61,643 nucleotides of DNA from Lachnospiraceae bacterium (GCA_024681795.1 JAILAD010000064.1:1-61643), one strand, 5' to 3'; positions 1-8,865 are shown, counted from the first letter of the stretch. The notes: generated from the sequence alone by a model not told the origin. Numbers and translations are program-made.

Positions 1-228
1 TATTTGAACGGATTTGATCCGATAAAGGAAATACCGAACGGATGTTATCTCACAGGATTTTTCTCGAACTATCCCACTCAAGCAACAATAGACAAGATTT
101 TTGCTTTTATCGACGAGCACAACATTACACCTTTTATAGGAGCCGCCTTTAAGTTTTCAGACATAAAGCAGGCCATCAAAGCGCAGGAAAAAGGTGTAGA
201 CGGAAAGATAGTCGTAGTTATGGATTGA
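1..228 (+). CDS. Zinc-type dehydrogenase / quinone reductase, C-terminal fragment
   Basis: The reading frame is open from the first base and stops with TGA at 226-228, so this is the last 75 residues of a gene that begins outside the window. The LTGFFS stretch, a helix, and a closing GKIVVVMD strand resemble the C-terminus of medium-chain dehydrogenase/reductase proteins (NAD(P)H-dependent quinone reductases or zinc-type alcohol dehydrogenases), where the last segment returns to the catalytic domain. Substrate cannot be told from this piece. A hairpin terminator follows at once. It is on the opposite strand to the ribosomal genes and converges on rpsI. Confidence 0.6.
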   Translation, partial: YLNGFDPIKEIPNGCYLTGFFSNYPTQATIDKIFAFIDEHNITPFIGAAFKFSDIKQAIKAQEKGVDGKIVVVMD

Positions 229-246
229 CCTTATAAACGCAGTAAC

Positions 247-281
247 GCCTCTGAACCACATCGGCTCGGAGGCATTTTGTT
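247..281 (+). terminator. Intrinsic terminator of the dehydrogenase gene
   Basis: GCCTCTGA (247-254) pairs with TCGGAGGC (266-273) through one G-T wobble, and ATTTTGTT follows. It lies 19 nt after the stop codon. The stretch 282-410 up to the next hairpin shows no gene. Confidence 0.65.
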
Positions 282-410
282 ATATCTGTTCGGATGGGCA
301 AATCTTCGGAAGAATTTCAAGGAAATGCTGACCGAGCTTCAGATAATAGTGGGTGCTGTACGGGTGCTACCGTCAGTTTTTGAGCAGTTCTCAGCATGTT
401 TTTCAGGCAA

Positions 411-447
411 AAAGAAAACCTCGCAAACACAGTGTATACGAGGTTTT
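411..447 (-). terminator. Intrinsic terminator of the rplM-rpsI operon
   Basis: AAAACCTCG (415-423) and CGAGGTTTT (439-447) form a 9-bp stem. Read on the minus strand the stem is followed by a T-rich run, about 50 nt after the rpsI stop. Confidence 0.75.
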
Positions 448-494
448 TCGTTGTTTTTGATAAAAAAGTAAGTTCGCGACTGATTATCTCTTTG

Positions 495-896
495 TTAACG
501 CTTGCTGAACTGAGGTGCGCGTCTTGCAGCTTTGAGACCGTATTTCTTTCTCTCTTTCATACGAGGATCTCTGGTTAAGTATCCTGCTTTCTTGAGAACC
601 GGTCTGAATTCCTCATCCGCTCTGCAAAGAGCTCTTGCAATACCGTGACGGATTGCACCTGCCTGACCTGTTGTTCCGCCGCCCTTTACGGTAACGGTAA
701 CATCGTACTTGTCAAGACCTTCGATTGCTACGAGGGGCTGACGAACAACTACCTTTAAGGTCTCAAGTCCGAAATAATCATCAAGCTCTCTTTTATTGAT
801 AGTAATGGTTCCTTTGCCGGGTTTAACATATACTCTGGCAATGGATGATTTTCTTCTTCCTGTTCCGTAGAACACATTTGCTGCTTTCTTTGCCAT
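495..896 (-). CDS. rpsI: 30S ribosomal protein S9
   Basis: 133 residues, full length for the family. The N-terminal [13 protein letters not shown] segment and the basic C-terminal tail ending in QFSKR are diagnostic. The tail of S9 reaches the P-site tRNA in the small subunit. It follows rplM by 25 nt with a GGAGG site, in the usual rplM-rpsI pair, and is the last gene before a terminator. Confidence 0.97.
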   Translation of the reverse strand: MAKKAANVFYGTGRRKSSIARVYVKPGKGTITINKRELDDYFGLETLKVVVRQPLVAIEGLDKYDVTVTVKGGGTTGQAGAIRHGIARALCRADEEFRPVLKKAGYLTRDPRMKERKKYGLKAARRAPQFSKR

Positions 897-921
897 TTTA
901 TTATTTCCTCCTTATCGACCC

Positions 922-1350
922 TTAAAAGTTCAGTTCCTCAGGCTTCTGAGCAGCATGTTTGTGCTCCGGTCCTGCGTAAACAAACAATTTCTTGTACATC
1001 TGACTTCCTAAAGGTCCTTTGGGAAGCATACCCTTTACTGCATGCTCGATTACTTCTTCGGGATGCTTTGCAAGTTTCTCCTTTAAAGTAATTTCCTTAT
1101 CTCCGCCTACATAATCGGAATGGGAGAAGTAAGTCTTCTGTTCCATCTTCTTTCCGGTTACTTTGATCTTCTCGGCATTGATTACGATTACATAATCACC
1201 GGTATCTTCGTGAGGAGTAAACTCGGGTTTATTCTTTCCTCTTAAAACTTTTGCAACTTCGGATGCAAGGCGGCCGAGTGTTTTGCCTTCTGCATCAACT
1301 ACGTACCATTTTCTCTCAATGGTAGCAGGATTTGCCATATAAGATTTCAT
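922..1350 (-). CDS. rplM: 50S ribosomal protein L13
   Basis: 142 residues from the ATG at 1350, which has GGAGG eight bases upstream. The frame stays open to about 1554, but that extension is leader sequence. [22 protein letters not shown] and the GMLPKGPLG region are typical of L13, an early-assembly 23S rRNA binder. It is driven by a near-consensus promoter about 200 nt upstream and co-transcribed with rpsI. Confidence 0.97.
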   Translation of the reverse strand: MKSYMANPATIERKWYVVDAEGKTLGRLASEVAKVLRGKNKPEFTPHEDTGDYVIVINAEKIKVTGKKMEQKTYFSHSDYVGGDKEITLKEKLAKHPEEVIEHAVKGMLPKGPLGSQMYKKLFVYAGPEHKHAAQKPEELNF

Positions 1351-1551
1351 TTTCCTATCCTCCAAATATTCACTTGGTTCAAACTGCAAAGCCGGGATTT
1401 CCTTCCATTTGAAAATCACAGCCGGAACGCATTCACAATACGGATGTCCGGGCCGTATTCCTCCTGCTTTCATGATGCCGTTTCCATTCTCCATACAATG
1501 AAAAGCGCATCTTCGGGCTCCGAAACGGGGCTTTCGTTGCATAAAGCCGCA
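1351..1551 (-). promoter_or_regulatory. Long 5' leader of rplM-rpsI, candidate autoregulatory leader
   Basis: About 200 nt lie between the predicted start of transcription and the rplM ATG. Two hairpins are visible: GGCTTT (1529-1534) with AAAGCC (1543-1548), and AATACGG (1437-1443) with CCGTATT (1453-1459). L13 leader RNAs are known in Firmicutes; whether this is one of that class was not tested. The overlapping open frame (residues before MKSYMANP) has no ribosome binding site or family match. Confidence 0.4.
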
Positions 1552-1557
1552 CAAAAT

Positions 1558-1586
1558 AGTATATTACAGGATTTTCCCTCTGTCAA
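1558..1586 (-). promoter_or_regulatory. Promoter of rplM-rpsI
   Basis: On the minus strand TTGACA (1581-1586), a 17-nt spacer and TATACT (1558-1563) make a nearly perfect housekeeping sigma promoter. It sits just after the AGCS symporter stop codon. Confidence 0.85.
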
Positions 1587-1623
1587 CCTTAATTTACAAG
1601 TCTTTTTCCGGGTGTTCCCGATT

Positions 1624-3186
1624 TTACTCCGCTCCCTGTGCCACCTTTTCGGCATGCTCTTTCTGGATTTCCGGATCGAAGCTGAGCATGGGCTCCACAT
1701 CCGTTTTGCCTTTTATTTTACGCTGTATGTAATTATGCGTCAGTTTATATACCAGCGGAGCCAGGGAAAGAACACCGATTAAGTTCGGAATCATCATCAT
1801 ACCGTTAAAAGTATCGGAAATATCCCATGCAAGAGAGGACGTTGCCAGAGCACCGACTACCATGAACAATACAAATACAATACGGAAAACAATGACCGCT
1901 TTTTCGTTAATCAGATATTCCACGGCCTTGCTGCCGTAATGAGACCAGCCAAGCACCGTTGTAAAGGCAAAGAGGAAAATCGCAACCGCGATAAACCACT
2001 CTCCCGGAGCACCGAATACGCCGCCGAATGCCTTCGCAACCAGGTTCGCATCGGAAACGTTGTTTGCTGCCGCAAGTTCCGCCGCAAAATTTCCGGTCTC
2101 AAGGTCAATATATCCGGAAGTCAGTACCACCAGCGCCGTCATGGAACAAATCACAAACGTATCGGCAAATACCTCGAAAATTCCCCAGAGTCCCTGCTTT
2201 ACCGGTTCCTTTACATCGGAATTGGAATGTACCATAACGGATGAGCCGAGTCCTGCTTCATTGGAGAAAACACCTCTTTTGCATCCCTGTGTAATCGCCA
2301 GTTTGAACATGGCGCCTGCCGTACCTCCGGCAATTGCTTTTGCGCCGAATGCAAATTTAAAAATGGATAAAAATGCCGGTCCCACACTCTGTATATGGTA
2401 AAGAATAATAACCAGGGCGCCGATAACGTAAAGGATTGCCATAAAAGGAACCACTTTTTCCGCAACCGCCGCTATTCTCTTAAGTCCCCCGATAATGATT
2501 AACGCACCGATAATCATGATTCCGATCCCGATAATAAAAGGAATTGTCGGGATGACTCCGAAAATCGGCTCAATCTGCATATTGCCGAAAAATGCGGACT
2601 GGATATTCAGCGTGATTTTATTTACCTGACCCATGTTTCCGATTCCGAATGCAGCAAGAAATGCGCAGACGGCAAACAGAATTGCCAGAATTCTTCCGAT
2701 TACCTGAAGCGGTTTCGACCTGTTTTTTCCGCCGAGTCCGTCCTGAAGATAGTACATTGCACCGCCGGACCACTCGCCGTCTTTGTTTTTACGACGGAAA
2801 AAGATTCCGAGAATGTTTTCGGAATAGTTTGTCATCATTCCGAAGAATGCCGCAACCCACATCCAGAAAACCGCACCCGGTCCCCCGATTACGATTGCCG
2901 CTGCCACACCGGCAATATTACCGGTACCGATGGTCGCCGCAAGTGCGGTACAAAGAGCCTGAAACTGGGAAACGCTTCCCTTTTCCTTTTTATTGTGGGC
3001 CGATTTATGAAAGACCCCTCCGATGGTTTTTTTCATCCAGTGACCGATATGCGTCACCTGGAAAAATCCGGTCACAAAACTCATGATAATGCCGGTCAGA
3101 ATCAAAAGCCAGAGTCCGATTGTCACCCAGACAAAGCTGTTGATTTTATCATTTACCGAAGTCACGATTTCCACAAACTGTTCCAC
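1624..3186 (-). CDS. Sodium:alanine/glycine symporter (AGCS family)
   Basis: 520 residues from a GTG at 3186. AGGAG lies nine bases before this GTG, inside the last codons of truA; the upstream open frame overlaps truA and is not used. The family signature GGPGAVFWMWVAAFFG is at residues 101-116 and ATIGTGNIAG at 84-93, followed by about ten membrane helices. AGCS proteins import alanine or glycine with sodium. The gene starts four bases after truA stops, so it is coupled to that operon. Members of this family are not normally part of the truA-rplM neighbourhood. No strong terminator separates it from rplM. Confidence 0.9.
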   Translation of the reverse strand: MEQFVEIVTSVNDKINSFVWVTIGLWLLILTGIIMSFVTGFFQVTHIGHWMKKTIGGVFHKSAHNKKEKGSVSQFQALCTALAATIGTGNIAGVAAAIVIGGPGAVFWMWVAAFFGMMTNYSENILGIFFRRKNKDGEWSGGAMYYLQDGLGGKNRSKPLQVIGRILAILFAVCAFLAAFGIGNMGQVNKITLNIQSAFFGNMQIEPIFGVIPTIPFIIGIGIMIIGALIIIGGLKRIAAVAEKVVPFMAILYVIGALVIILYHIQSVGPAFLSIFKFAFGAKAIAGGTAGAMFKLAITQGCKRGVFSNEAGLGSSVMVHSNSDVKEPVKQGLWGIFEVFADTFVICSMTALVVLTSGYIDLETGNFAAELAAANNVSDANLVAKAFGGVFGAPGEWFIAVAIFLFAFTTVLGWSHYGSKAVEYLINEKAVIVFRIVFVLFMVVGALATSSLAWDISDTFNGMMMIPNLIGVLSLAPLVYKLTHNYIQRKIKGKTDVEPMLSFDPEIQKEHAEKVAQGAE

Positions 3187-3190
3187 TTTT

Positions 3191-3970
3191 TCATTCTCCT
3201 GATTTTTCTTTAATGTTTTGTACAGCAGGTTCTTTAAACACGATTTCCTTAAGACACAGACCTTCGGGCGGAGCCGTCGGTCCGGCAAGGGTTCTGTCCT
3301 TGCCTTCCAGTGCTTCTTTCACCCAGGCGGGTTCCCTGCTTCCTCTTCCGACTTCCGCAAGCGTTCCCGCGATAATCCGTATCATATTGTATAAAAAACC
3401 GTTCCCTTTGACAACTATTTTCAGTTCCGTATCAGTCGTCTTCAGCACATCAACGGAATAAATGCATCTGACGGTACTCTCTGCCTGGGTATGAACGCTG
3501 CAGAACGATACAAAATCATGTTCACCTGTCAGATATACCGCCGCTTCCCGCATTTTTTCAACATCCAGGGCATACGGACAGTTCCAGCTGTCCCTGCGTC
3601 GTAAAGGGTTCGGAATTGCGGAAAGATCGATTTTGTATTCGTAGGTCTTTTCCACTTCCGTTTTTCTCGGATGAAAGCCGGGCGGAACCTCAAAGGACTC
3701 CACCACTTTTACGTCATCGGGCAGATGTGTATTCAGCGCATAGGAAAACCGTTCCGGGGGAATCGCGGAATCTGTATCAAAAACCGCAACATTCCCAAGG
3801 GCGTGCACTCCCGCATCCGTACGGCTTGCCCCGATTACATTTACGGTTTCCCCTGTCAGTTCCTTAATCGCCCTGTTCAGTTCTCCTTCCACGGTCCGCA
3901 CTTCCGGCTGAAGCTGCCATCCGTGAAAATCCGTACCGTCATATGCTACTTTCAAAAAAACTCTTTTCAT
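3191..3970 (-). CDS. truA: tRNA pseudouridine(38-40) synthase TruA, copy 1
   Basis: 259 residues. The catalytic motif RTDAGVHA places the nucleophilic aspartate at residue 52. TruA isomerises uridines 38-40 in the anticodon arm of many tRNAs. This copy has the expected place after ecfT and before rplM, as in other Firmicutes. The spacing from ecfT is 32 nt, with a weak ribosome binding site. A second full-length homologue is at 34259-35011. Confidence 0.95.
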   Translation of the reverse strand: MKRVFLKVAYDGTDFHGWQLQPEVRTVEGELNRAIKELTGETVNVIGASRTDAGVHALGNVAVFDTDSAIPPERFSYALNTHLPDDVKVVESFEVPPGFHPRKTEVEKTYEYKIDLSAIPNPLRRRDSWNCPYALDVEKMREAAVYLTGEHDFVSFCSVHTQAESTVRCIYSVDVLKTTDTELKIVVKGNGFLYNMIRIIAGTLAEVGRGSREPAWVKEALEGKDRTLAGPTAPPEGLCLKEIVFKEPAVQNIKEKSGE

Positions 3971-4002
3971 ACCAATCCGTTACATTCTGTTTATTATATG
4001 GC

Positions 4003-4863
4003 TCAAAATGAAAATGCGGTAAATCTCTGTGCCAGAATTCCGATTACAAAAGGAAGCAGATCCCTGAAAAGGATTCCCGTTGAGATAACGGCTCCCAGAT
4101 ACATAAGAAAAATCACAAACGAAACGATATCTGCCGCCTTATATTTCATCACTTTCATACGTGTCCGGCCGTCTCCGCCGTGATAGCATCTTGCTTCCAT
4201 CGCAAGCGCCAGATCACCGGCTCTTCTGAATGCCGAAACAAACAGGGGAACCAGCACCGGAATCAGACTTTTCACCCTTTTGATCGGATTTTTCGCCTCA
4301 AAATCAGCACCTCTGGCCTTTTGTGCCTTCATGATTCTGTCCGCTTCCTCCATCAGAATCGGAATAAAGCGAAGCGCAATGGACATCATCATGGCTATTT
4401 CATGAACCGGCACGCGGAAGAGTTTCAGGGGCTTTAACAGACTTTCCAGGCCGTCCGTCAGCCGGCTCGGCGTTGTGGTAAGCGTCAGGACCGCAGAACC
4501 CATCACCAGAAACAAAAGCCTTATAAACATACAGACCGCCATATGGATTCCCTCATACGTAATTGCAAATATGCCCAGCTCCGCTATAACCGTGCCTTTC
4601 CCCAGGAAGATATTGTAAATCATGGTGAAAAGCATCGGAAAAATAACCGATCGCATTCCCCGCATCATGAATTTCACGGGGATTTTGGACAGCGCAATTA
4701 CCGTAAGCAGGAATATTCCCGCAAACATATAGCATATGAGATTGTTGAAGACAAAGAGGGAAACCATGTAAATCAGGGTTCCGACGATTTTTGTCCGCGG
4801 ATCGAGGCGGTGCAGGACGGAATCTGCCTGATAATACTGGCCCAGTGTAATATCCTTCAGCAT
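4003..4863 (-). CDS. ecfT: ECF transporter transmembrane subunit EcfT
   Basis: 286 residues with about five to six hydrophobic helices. Two arginine-containing coupling motifs are visible in the cytoplasmic region (ARGADFE and EARCYHGG), which in EcfT contact the two ATPases. The protein joins the ATPases to exchangeable vitamin- or metal-binding S subunits in the membrane. It starts four bases after the ATPase gene ends, so translation is coupled. No S-component gene is nearby, as expected of a shared (group II) module. Confidence 0.93.
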   Translation of the reverse strand: MLKDITLGQYYQADSVLHRLDPRTKIVGTLIYMVSLFVFNNLICYMFAGIFLLTVIALSKIPVKFMMRGMRSVIFPMLFTMIYNIFLGKGTVIAELGIFAITYEGIHMAVCMFIRLLFLVMGSAVLTLTTTPSRLTDGLESLLKPLKLFRVPVHEIAMMMSIALRFIPILMEEADRIMKAQKARGADFEAKNPIKRVKSLIPVLVPLFVSAFRRAGDLALAMEARCYHGGDGRTRMKVMKYKAADIVSFVIFLMYLGAVISTGILFRDLLPFVIGILAQRFTAFSF

Positions 4864-4867
4864 ATTT

Positions 4868-6655
4868 TTATCTTCCGCTTTGTAAAGCGTTCAGAATCTC
4901 CTTAACCGCGGCCTCAGCCGTGATTATATTTTCGTTAACGGGAAGGCCCGATGCCCTTAAATCTCTTAAAAGATACGTAACTTCCGGTGCAGCCAGCCCG
5001 ATTTTTTCAAGTTCTCCGACCCGGGCAAATACCTCTTCCGGTTTCCCGTCAAAGCGTATTTTTCCGTTGTCCATCACAATCATCCGGTCCACGTATTTTG
5101 CAATATCCTCCATACTGTGGGAAACCAGAATCACGGTCATTCCGTTTTTCTGAAGGGTTTTCAGAAGAGAAAAAATCTCATCCCGTCCCTCCGGATCCAG
5201 TCCGGCAGTCGGCTCATCCAGAATTAACACCTCCGGATTCATTGCCAAAACCCCGGCAATAGCAACTCTTCTTTTCTGTCCGCCGGAGAGTTCAAACGGC
5301 GAAACCGAAAAATCCTTCTCCTTCATTCCGACCTGCCCAAGCGCCTTCCGGGCTGCTTCCTCCGCTTCTTTTTCGGATAACCCGAGGTTCCCGGGGCCGA
5401 AAGAAACATCTTTCAAAACCGTTTCTTCAAACAGCTGATATTCCGGATACTGGAAAACAATTCCTACACTACGGCGAAGTTTCTTCGTGTCGTATTTTCT
5501 GTCAAAAATATCCTCTCCGTTTAAATAAACCGTTCCGGAAGACGGCGTAAGCAGTTTGTCCAGCAACTGGACAAGCGTGGTTTTTCCGCTTCCCGTATGT
5601 CCCGCAATTCCCGCAAACTGCCCGGCGGGAATTTTTAAATCAATCCCGTCCAGTGCTTTCACGCTCATGCTTGTGTTGGCTTCGTATTCATAGGACAATT
5701 CTTTTGCTTCGAGTATCGCTTCCGCATTTCTGGGTTCCGTATTCCTAACGTTTTCTGCCGTTTCCCCGGTTACGGTGTCCTCCGTTTCGGGGAAAAGGCC
5801 GGCCTTGGCCGATAAAATATACTCCTCCAGTTCCTTAAGGCTTAATATTCCGTCAGGGATACCGGCTCCTGCTTCCTTTAACCTTAAAGCAATCTGCGTC
5901 ACCACCGGAAGCGTCATGTGATGTTTTTTTAACTTCTCTTCCTGCGAGAAAATCTCCTTCGGAGTTCCCTGCATTACAATTTCGCCCCGGTCCATCACAA
6001 AAATCCGGTCCGAATATACGGCTTCCTCCATGTAATGCGTAATCAGAATAATTGTAATACCCTCTGATTTGTTCAGATCACGGACGGCCTGAATCACTTC
6101 CTTCCGGCCTTTCGGATCGAGCATAGCGGTCGGCTCATCCAGAATGATGCATTTCGGGTGCATCGCAAGTACTCCCGCAATCGAGATACGCTGTTTCTGT
6201 CCGCCGGAAAGTTTATTCGGAGAAGCTTTACGGTACTCATACATTCCGACCGTTTTCAGGCTTTCCTCCACTCTTTTCCAGATTTCGCCGCTTTCCACGC
6301 CCATATTTTCAGGGCCGAATCCGACGTCCTCCTCTACCACAGTACCGATAATCTGGTTGTCCGGATTTTGAAAAATCATACCCGCACACTGTCTTACCGC
6401 AAGGGTATTTTTTTCATCGGACGTATCGTAACCGTCCACAATCACGCAGCCCTCCGTAGGAAACAGCAGTGCATTGATATGCTTGGCGAGTGTTGATTTT
6501 CCGGACCCGTTATGTCCGAGAATCGTTATAAAATCCCCCGCCTTCACCAAAAGATCAACGCCGTTGAGCGCCGTGGTAACACCCGTCTCCCCGTCGTCCT
6601 CCTCCCGGGTATAGGTATATGAAATTCGATCCATTTTAACAATCGTCTGTTCCAT
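4868..6655 (-). CDS. Fused ECF transporter ATPases EcfA1-EcfA2
   Basis: 595 residues holding two complete ABC ATPase domains in one frame. Domain 1 has Walker A GHNGSGKS (47-54), Q-loop FQNP (95-98), LSGGQ (149-153), ILDEP (Walker B, near 171-175) and the switch histidine at 207. Domain 2 has GHTGSGKT (352-359), FQYP (401-404), LSGGQ (456-460), LILDEP (477-482). A variable acidic linker covers roughly 285-313. In most Firmicutes these are two separate genes of about 280 codons in this same position; here no stop codon lies between them. All catalytic motifs are intact in both halves, so it should be an active heterodimer-in-one-chain that powers EcfT. Confidence 0.92.
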   Translation of the reverse strand: MEQTIVKMDRISYTYTREEDDGETGVTTALNGVDLLVKAGDFITILGHNGSGKSTLAKHINALLFPTEGCVIVDGYDTSDEKNTLAVRQCAGMIFQNPDNQIIGTVVEEDVGFGPENMGVESGEIWKRVEESLKTVGMYEYRKASPNKLSGGQKQRISIAGVLAMHPKCIILDEPTAMLDPKGRKEVIQAVRDLNKSEGITIILITHYMEEAVYSDRIFVMDRGEIVMQGTPKEIFSQEEKLKKHHMTLPVVTQIALRLKEAGAGIPDGILSLKELEEYILSAKAGLFPETEDTVTGETAENVRNTEPRNAEAILEAKELSYEYEANTSMSVKALDGIDLKIPAGQFAGIAGHTGSGKTTLVQLLDKLLTPSSGTVYLNGEDIFDRKYDTKKLRRSVGIVFQYPEYQLFEETVLKDVSFGPGNLGLSEKEAEEAARKALGQVGMKEKDFSVSPFELSGGQKRRVAIAGVLAMNPEVLILDEPTAGLDPEGRDEIFSLLKTLQKNGMTVILVSHSMEDIAKYVDRMIVMDNGKIRFDGKPEEVFARVGELEKIGLAAPEVTYLLRDLRASGLPVNENIITAEAAVKEILNALQSGR

Positions 6656-6698
6656 ATCAAATTCCTGTTTTCAAAACATCGTTTTACAAACGGTTCCG

Positions 6699-7460
6699 CT
6701 AAAACAATCTTCCCTGCAGGAAAAGCACAAGTGCGATTACTGCAAGATGCGCGGGATAAAAGGCATATCCGATCCATTTCGGCATTTTGATTTCGCATCT
6801 TCCACGGTAATTCCAGATTAACAGAATCGTAGGGAATGCATAAAGCGTATTTCCGAAGAAAAACGTCAGGATTCCCAAACCGATTGTGTACCCCATGATA
6901 TATACCGGAATGTCGTGAAGAATCGGGTGTTCCCCGGAAAAAGCAAGGAAGTGGTACATCACGATTCCTGCAAGTACCCCGACACCGTTATAATCCGTAC
7001 GAAAAATTGTTGCGGCGCAAACCGCCATGATTCCCGCCACCACATGCACCAGGATTGTCCATTTATTTGTCGCTTCCAGCCCGTGTGCCTTTGCGGACTG
7101 AATGCAGACATCACTGACCCACATATACGCAAAGAAAAACAGAAGTGTCCAGAAAACGTTCTGTCTGATGATTGACATAAATGTATGGTAACATACCAGA
7201 TCAAACGGCACTTCCGAAATAATCGCAAGACTTAACAGCCGGATGAAAAATTTCGGTTTGGACCGGGTTCTCATAAATCCATCCGCAAGCAAAAACAAAA
7301 AGAGCGGAAAAGCACTCCTTCCGATGACATTGCAGACAATCCCCAGTGCCTTAAGCCACGGGGTTGTATCCGGAATCAGCCCGTAACCGATATGATCGAT
7401 TAACATGCTGATCATCGCTATCCATTTTATTACCGTACGGTCAATTCCCTTTATCTGCAT
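6699..7460 (-). CDS. TraX-family membrane protein
   Basis: 253 residues with about eight hydrophobic segments. The start (IKWIAMISMLIDHIGY) and the RSAFPLFLFLLADGF segment are typical of the TraX family, whose founder acetylates F-pilin and which is widespread in Firmicutes in unrelated contexts. Function here is unknown. It appears to be the first gene of the traX-ecfA-ecfT-truA-AGCS unit and ends 43 nt before ecfA. The start is the first ATG after a candidate promoter; the ribosome binding site is weak. Confidence 0.75.
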   Translation of the reverse strand: MQIKGIDRTVIKWIAMISMLIDHIGYGLIPDTTPWLKALGIVCNVIGRSAFPLFLFLLADGFMRTRSKPKFFIRLLSLAIISEVPFDLVCYHTFMSIIRQNVFWTLLFFFAYMWVSDVCIQSAKAHGLEATNKWTILVHVVAGIMAVCAATIFRTDYNGVGVLAGIVMYHFLAFSGEHPILHDIPVYIMGYTIGLGILTFFFGNTLYAFPTILLIWNYRGRCEIKMPKWIGYAFYPAHLAVIALVLFLQGRLF

Positions 7461-7545
7461 TCCGTTTCAAATAAGTCCTGTAACAATCTGCTGCCGGATT
7501 GCTTCGGCCGGATTGTTTTTTCCGTTTTATCCACATAAAAAATCT

Positions 7546-7580
7546 ATTATATCTTACACTTAAAGAATCCAAAAAACAAC
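7546..7580 (-). promoter_or_regulatory. Candidate promoter of the traX-ecf-truA unit
   Basis: A consensus TATAAT (minus strand, 7546-7551) lies 85 nt upstream of the TraX-like start and just after the pilT terminator. The -35 region is only T-rich and weak. Confidence 0.45.
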
Positions 7581-7610
7581 CCGCCGGATGCCAAACGTCA
7601 CATTCACCGC

Positions 7611-7644
7611 AAAAAAGGACTCCCGATATCCCGGAAGTCCTTTT
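7611..7644 (-). terminator. Intrinsic terminator of pilT
   Basis: AAAAGGACT (7613-7621) pairs with AGTCCTTTT (7636-7644), with a 14-nt loop that can pair further, and a T-run on the minus strand. It separates pilT from the traX-ecf unit. Confidence 0.8.
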
Positions 7645-7731
7645 GAATGTTTTTTCAATTTTAATTCGAAACAATAACCGTTCTCTGAAATAAGCCCTTT
7701 AAAGCCGCTTTCAACAACCTGTAATAACCGA

Positions 7732-8778
7732 TTACAGAGCCTTGGAAAGGGATACGGGATCGGGAGAAACAGCCAGAGCATCTGCTCTTTCGATCAGTCC
7801 TCTTCTGACAAGTGAAGCAAGGTCATCATTCATGGTCTTCATACCCTGTGCACGACCGGACTGGATTGCGGAGTTAATCTGGTTGGTCTTCTGCTCTGCA
7901 ATCAGGTTCTTAATTGCATAGTTTGCAATCATGGTCTCGGTTGCAACAACACGTCCCTGTCCGTTTGCCAGAGGAAGCAACTGCTGGGAGAATACTGCCT
8001 GGATTACGTTTACGAACTGTGCACGAATCTGTTCCTGGGTATCCGCAGGGCAGGCATCAATGATACGTTCAACGGTCTGTGCTGCGGATGTTGTATGAAG
8101 TGTGGAAAGAACCAGGTGACCGGTTTCAGCCGCGGTAATCGCTGCGGAAATGGTCTCATAGTCTCTCATTTCTCCTACGAGAATGATATCCGGGTCTTCA
8201 CGAAGTACGGAACGAAGTGCGGTATGGAAACTCTCAACGTCACGTCCGACCTCACGCTGATGGATCATTGCCTTCTTATGAGGATATACGTACTCGATTG
8301 GATCCTCGATTGTCATAATATGGCAGGGGAATTTATTGTTGATATATTCCACCATGGAAGCCAGTGTGGTAGATTTACCGGAACCGGTAGGTCCTGTTAC
8401 CAGAACAAGTCCGCGGGGCTTCATTGCGATATCCTCGATTACCGGAGGAAGTCCCAGCTCTTCAAATGTAGGAATTACCTGATTCAGAATACGAATGCTG
8501 GCTGCAATGTTATTTCTCTGATGATAAACATTTACACGGATACGGGTTTCGTCACGAAGCATAACGCCGACATCGATATCCTTTCCGGCCATTACCTCGT
8601 CTACTTCGCTCTGCTCAAGTACGGAGAAAATCATGTTTCTGGACTCTTCCGCGGTAGGTGCGGGATCCAGGATTTCCAGTGTACCGTAACGTCTGATTGC
8701 GATGTTCGTTCCGACTGTAATATGAATATCGGAGCAGCTTCTTTCTTTGGCATAAGCAACCAATTCTTCAAAATTCAT
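7732..8778 (-). CDS. pilT: Type IV pilus retraction ATPase PilT
   Basis: 348 residues, full length. Walker A GPTGSGKST is at 129-137, the Asp-box MTIEDPIEYV near 155-164, Walker B DPDIILVGEMRD at 195-206 and the His-box around GHLVLSTLHTT (220-230). The C-terminal AIKNLIAE resembles the AIRNLIRE motif needed for retraction in characterised PilT. It powers pilus disassembly at the membrane base. No other pilus gene is in the window; the gene stands alone between the rplQ terminator and its own terminator. Confidence 0.92.
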   Translation of the reverse strand: MNFEELVAYAKERSCSDIHITVGTNIAIRRYGTLEILDPAPTAEESRNMIFSVLEQSEVDEVMAGKDIDVGVMLRDETRIRVNVYHQRNNIAASIRILNQVIPTFEELGLPPVIEDIAMKPRGLVLVTGPTGSGKSTTLASMVEYINNKFPCHIMTIEDPIEYVYPHKKAMIHQREVGRDVESFHTALRSVLREDPDIILVGEMRDYETISAAITAAETGHLVLSTLHTTSAAQTVERIIDACPADTQEQIRAQFVNVIQAVFSQQLLPLANGQGRVVATETMIANYAIKNLIAEQKTNQINSAIQSGRAQGMKTMNDDLASLVRRGLIERADALAVSPDPVSLSKAL

Positions 8779-8814
8779 TATATGAACCTCCCCTTTTTAA
8801 TTTGGCTTTTTCTC

Positions 8815-8865
8815 AATAAAAAACTCCTATTCTCTATTATAATTCATTTTCATAGAAAATAGGAG
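8815..8865 (-). terminator. Terminator of the ribosomal superoperon, with a -10 box in its loop
   Basis: CTCCTATT (8858-8865 on the minus strand) pairs with AATAGGAG (8824-8831), an inner TCTAT/ATAGA extends the stem, and TTTTTTATTG follows. The loop contains TATAAT (minus strand, 8836-8841) about 60 nt before the pilT start, so the terminator may double as the pilT promoter; the matching -35 (TCCTAT) is poor. Confidence 0.78.

Noticed and set aside
229..494. Possible small genes between the dehydrogenase and rpsI
   Set aside because: Frames of 60-64 codons overlap terminators and lack ribosome binding sites.
1351..1554. 68-codon N-terminal extension of L13
   Set aside because: It lies in the leader, has no ribosome binding site for the early starts and does not match the family.
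8095..8862. 255-codon plus-strand open frame opposite pilT
   Set aside because: It lies wholly antisense to a well-conserved gene and has no recognisable protein features.
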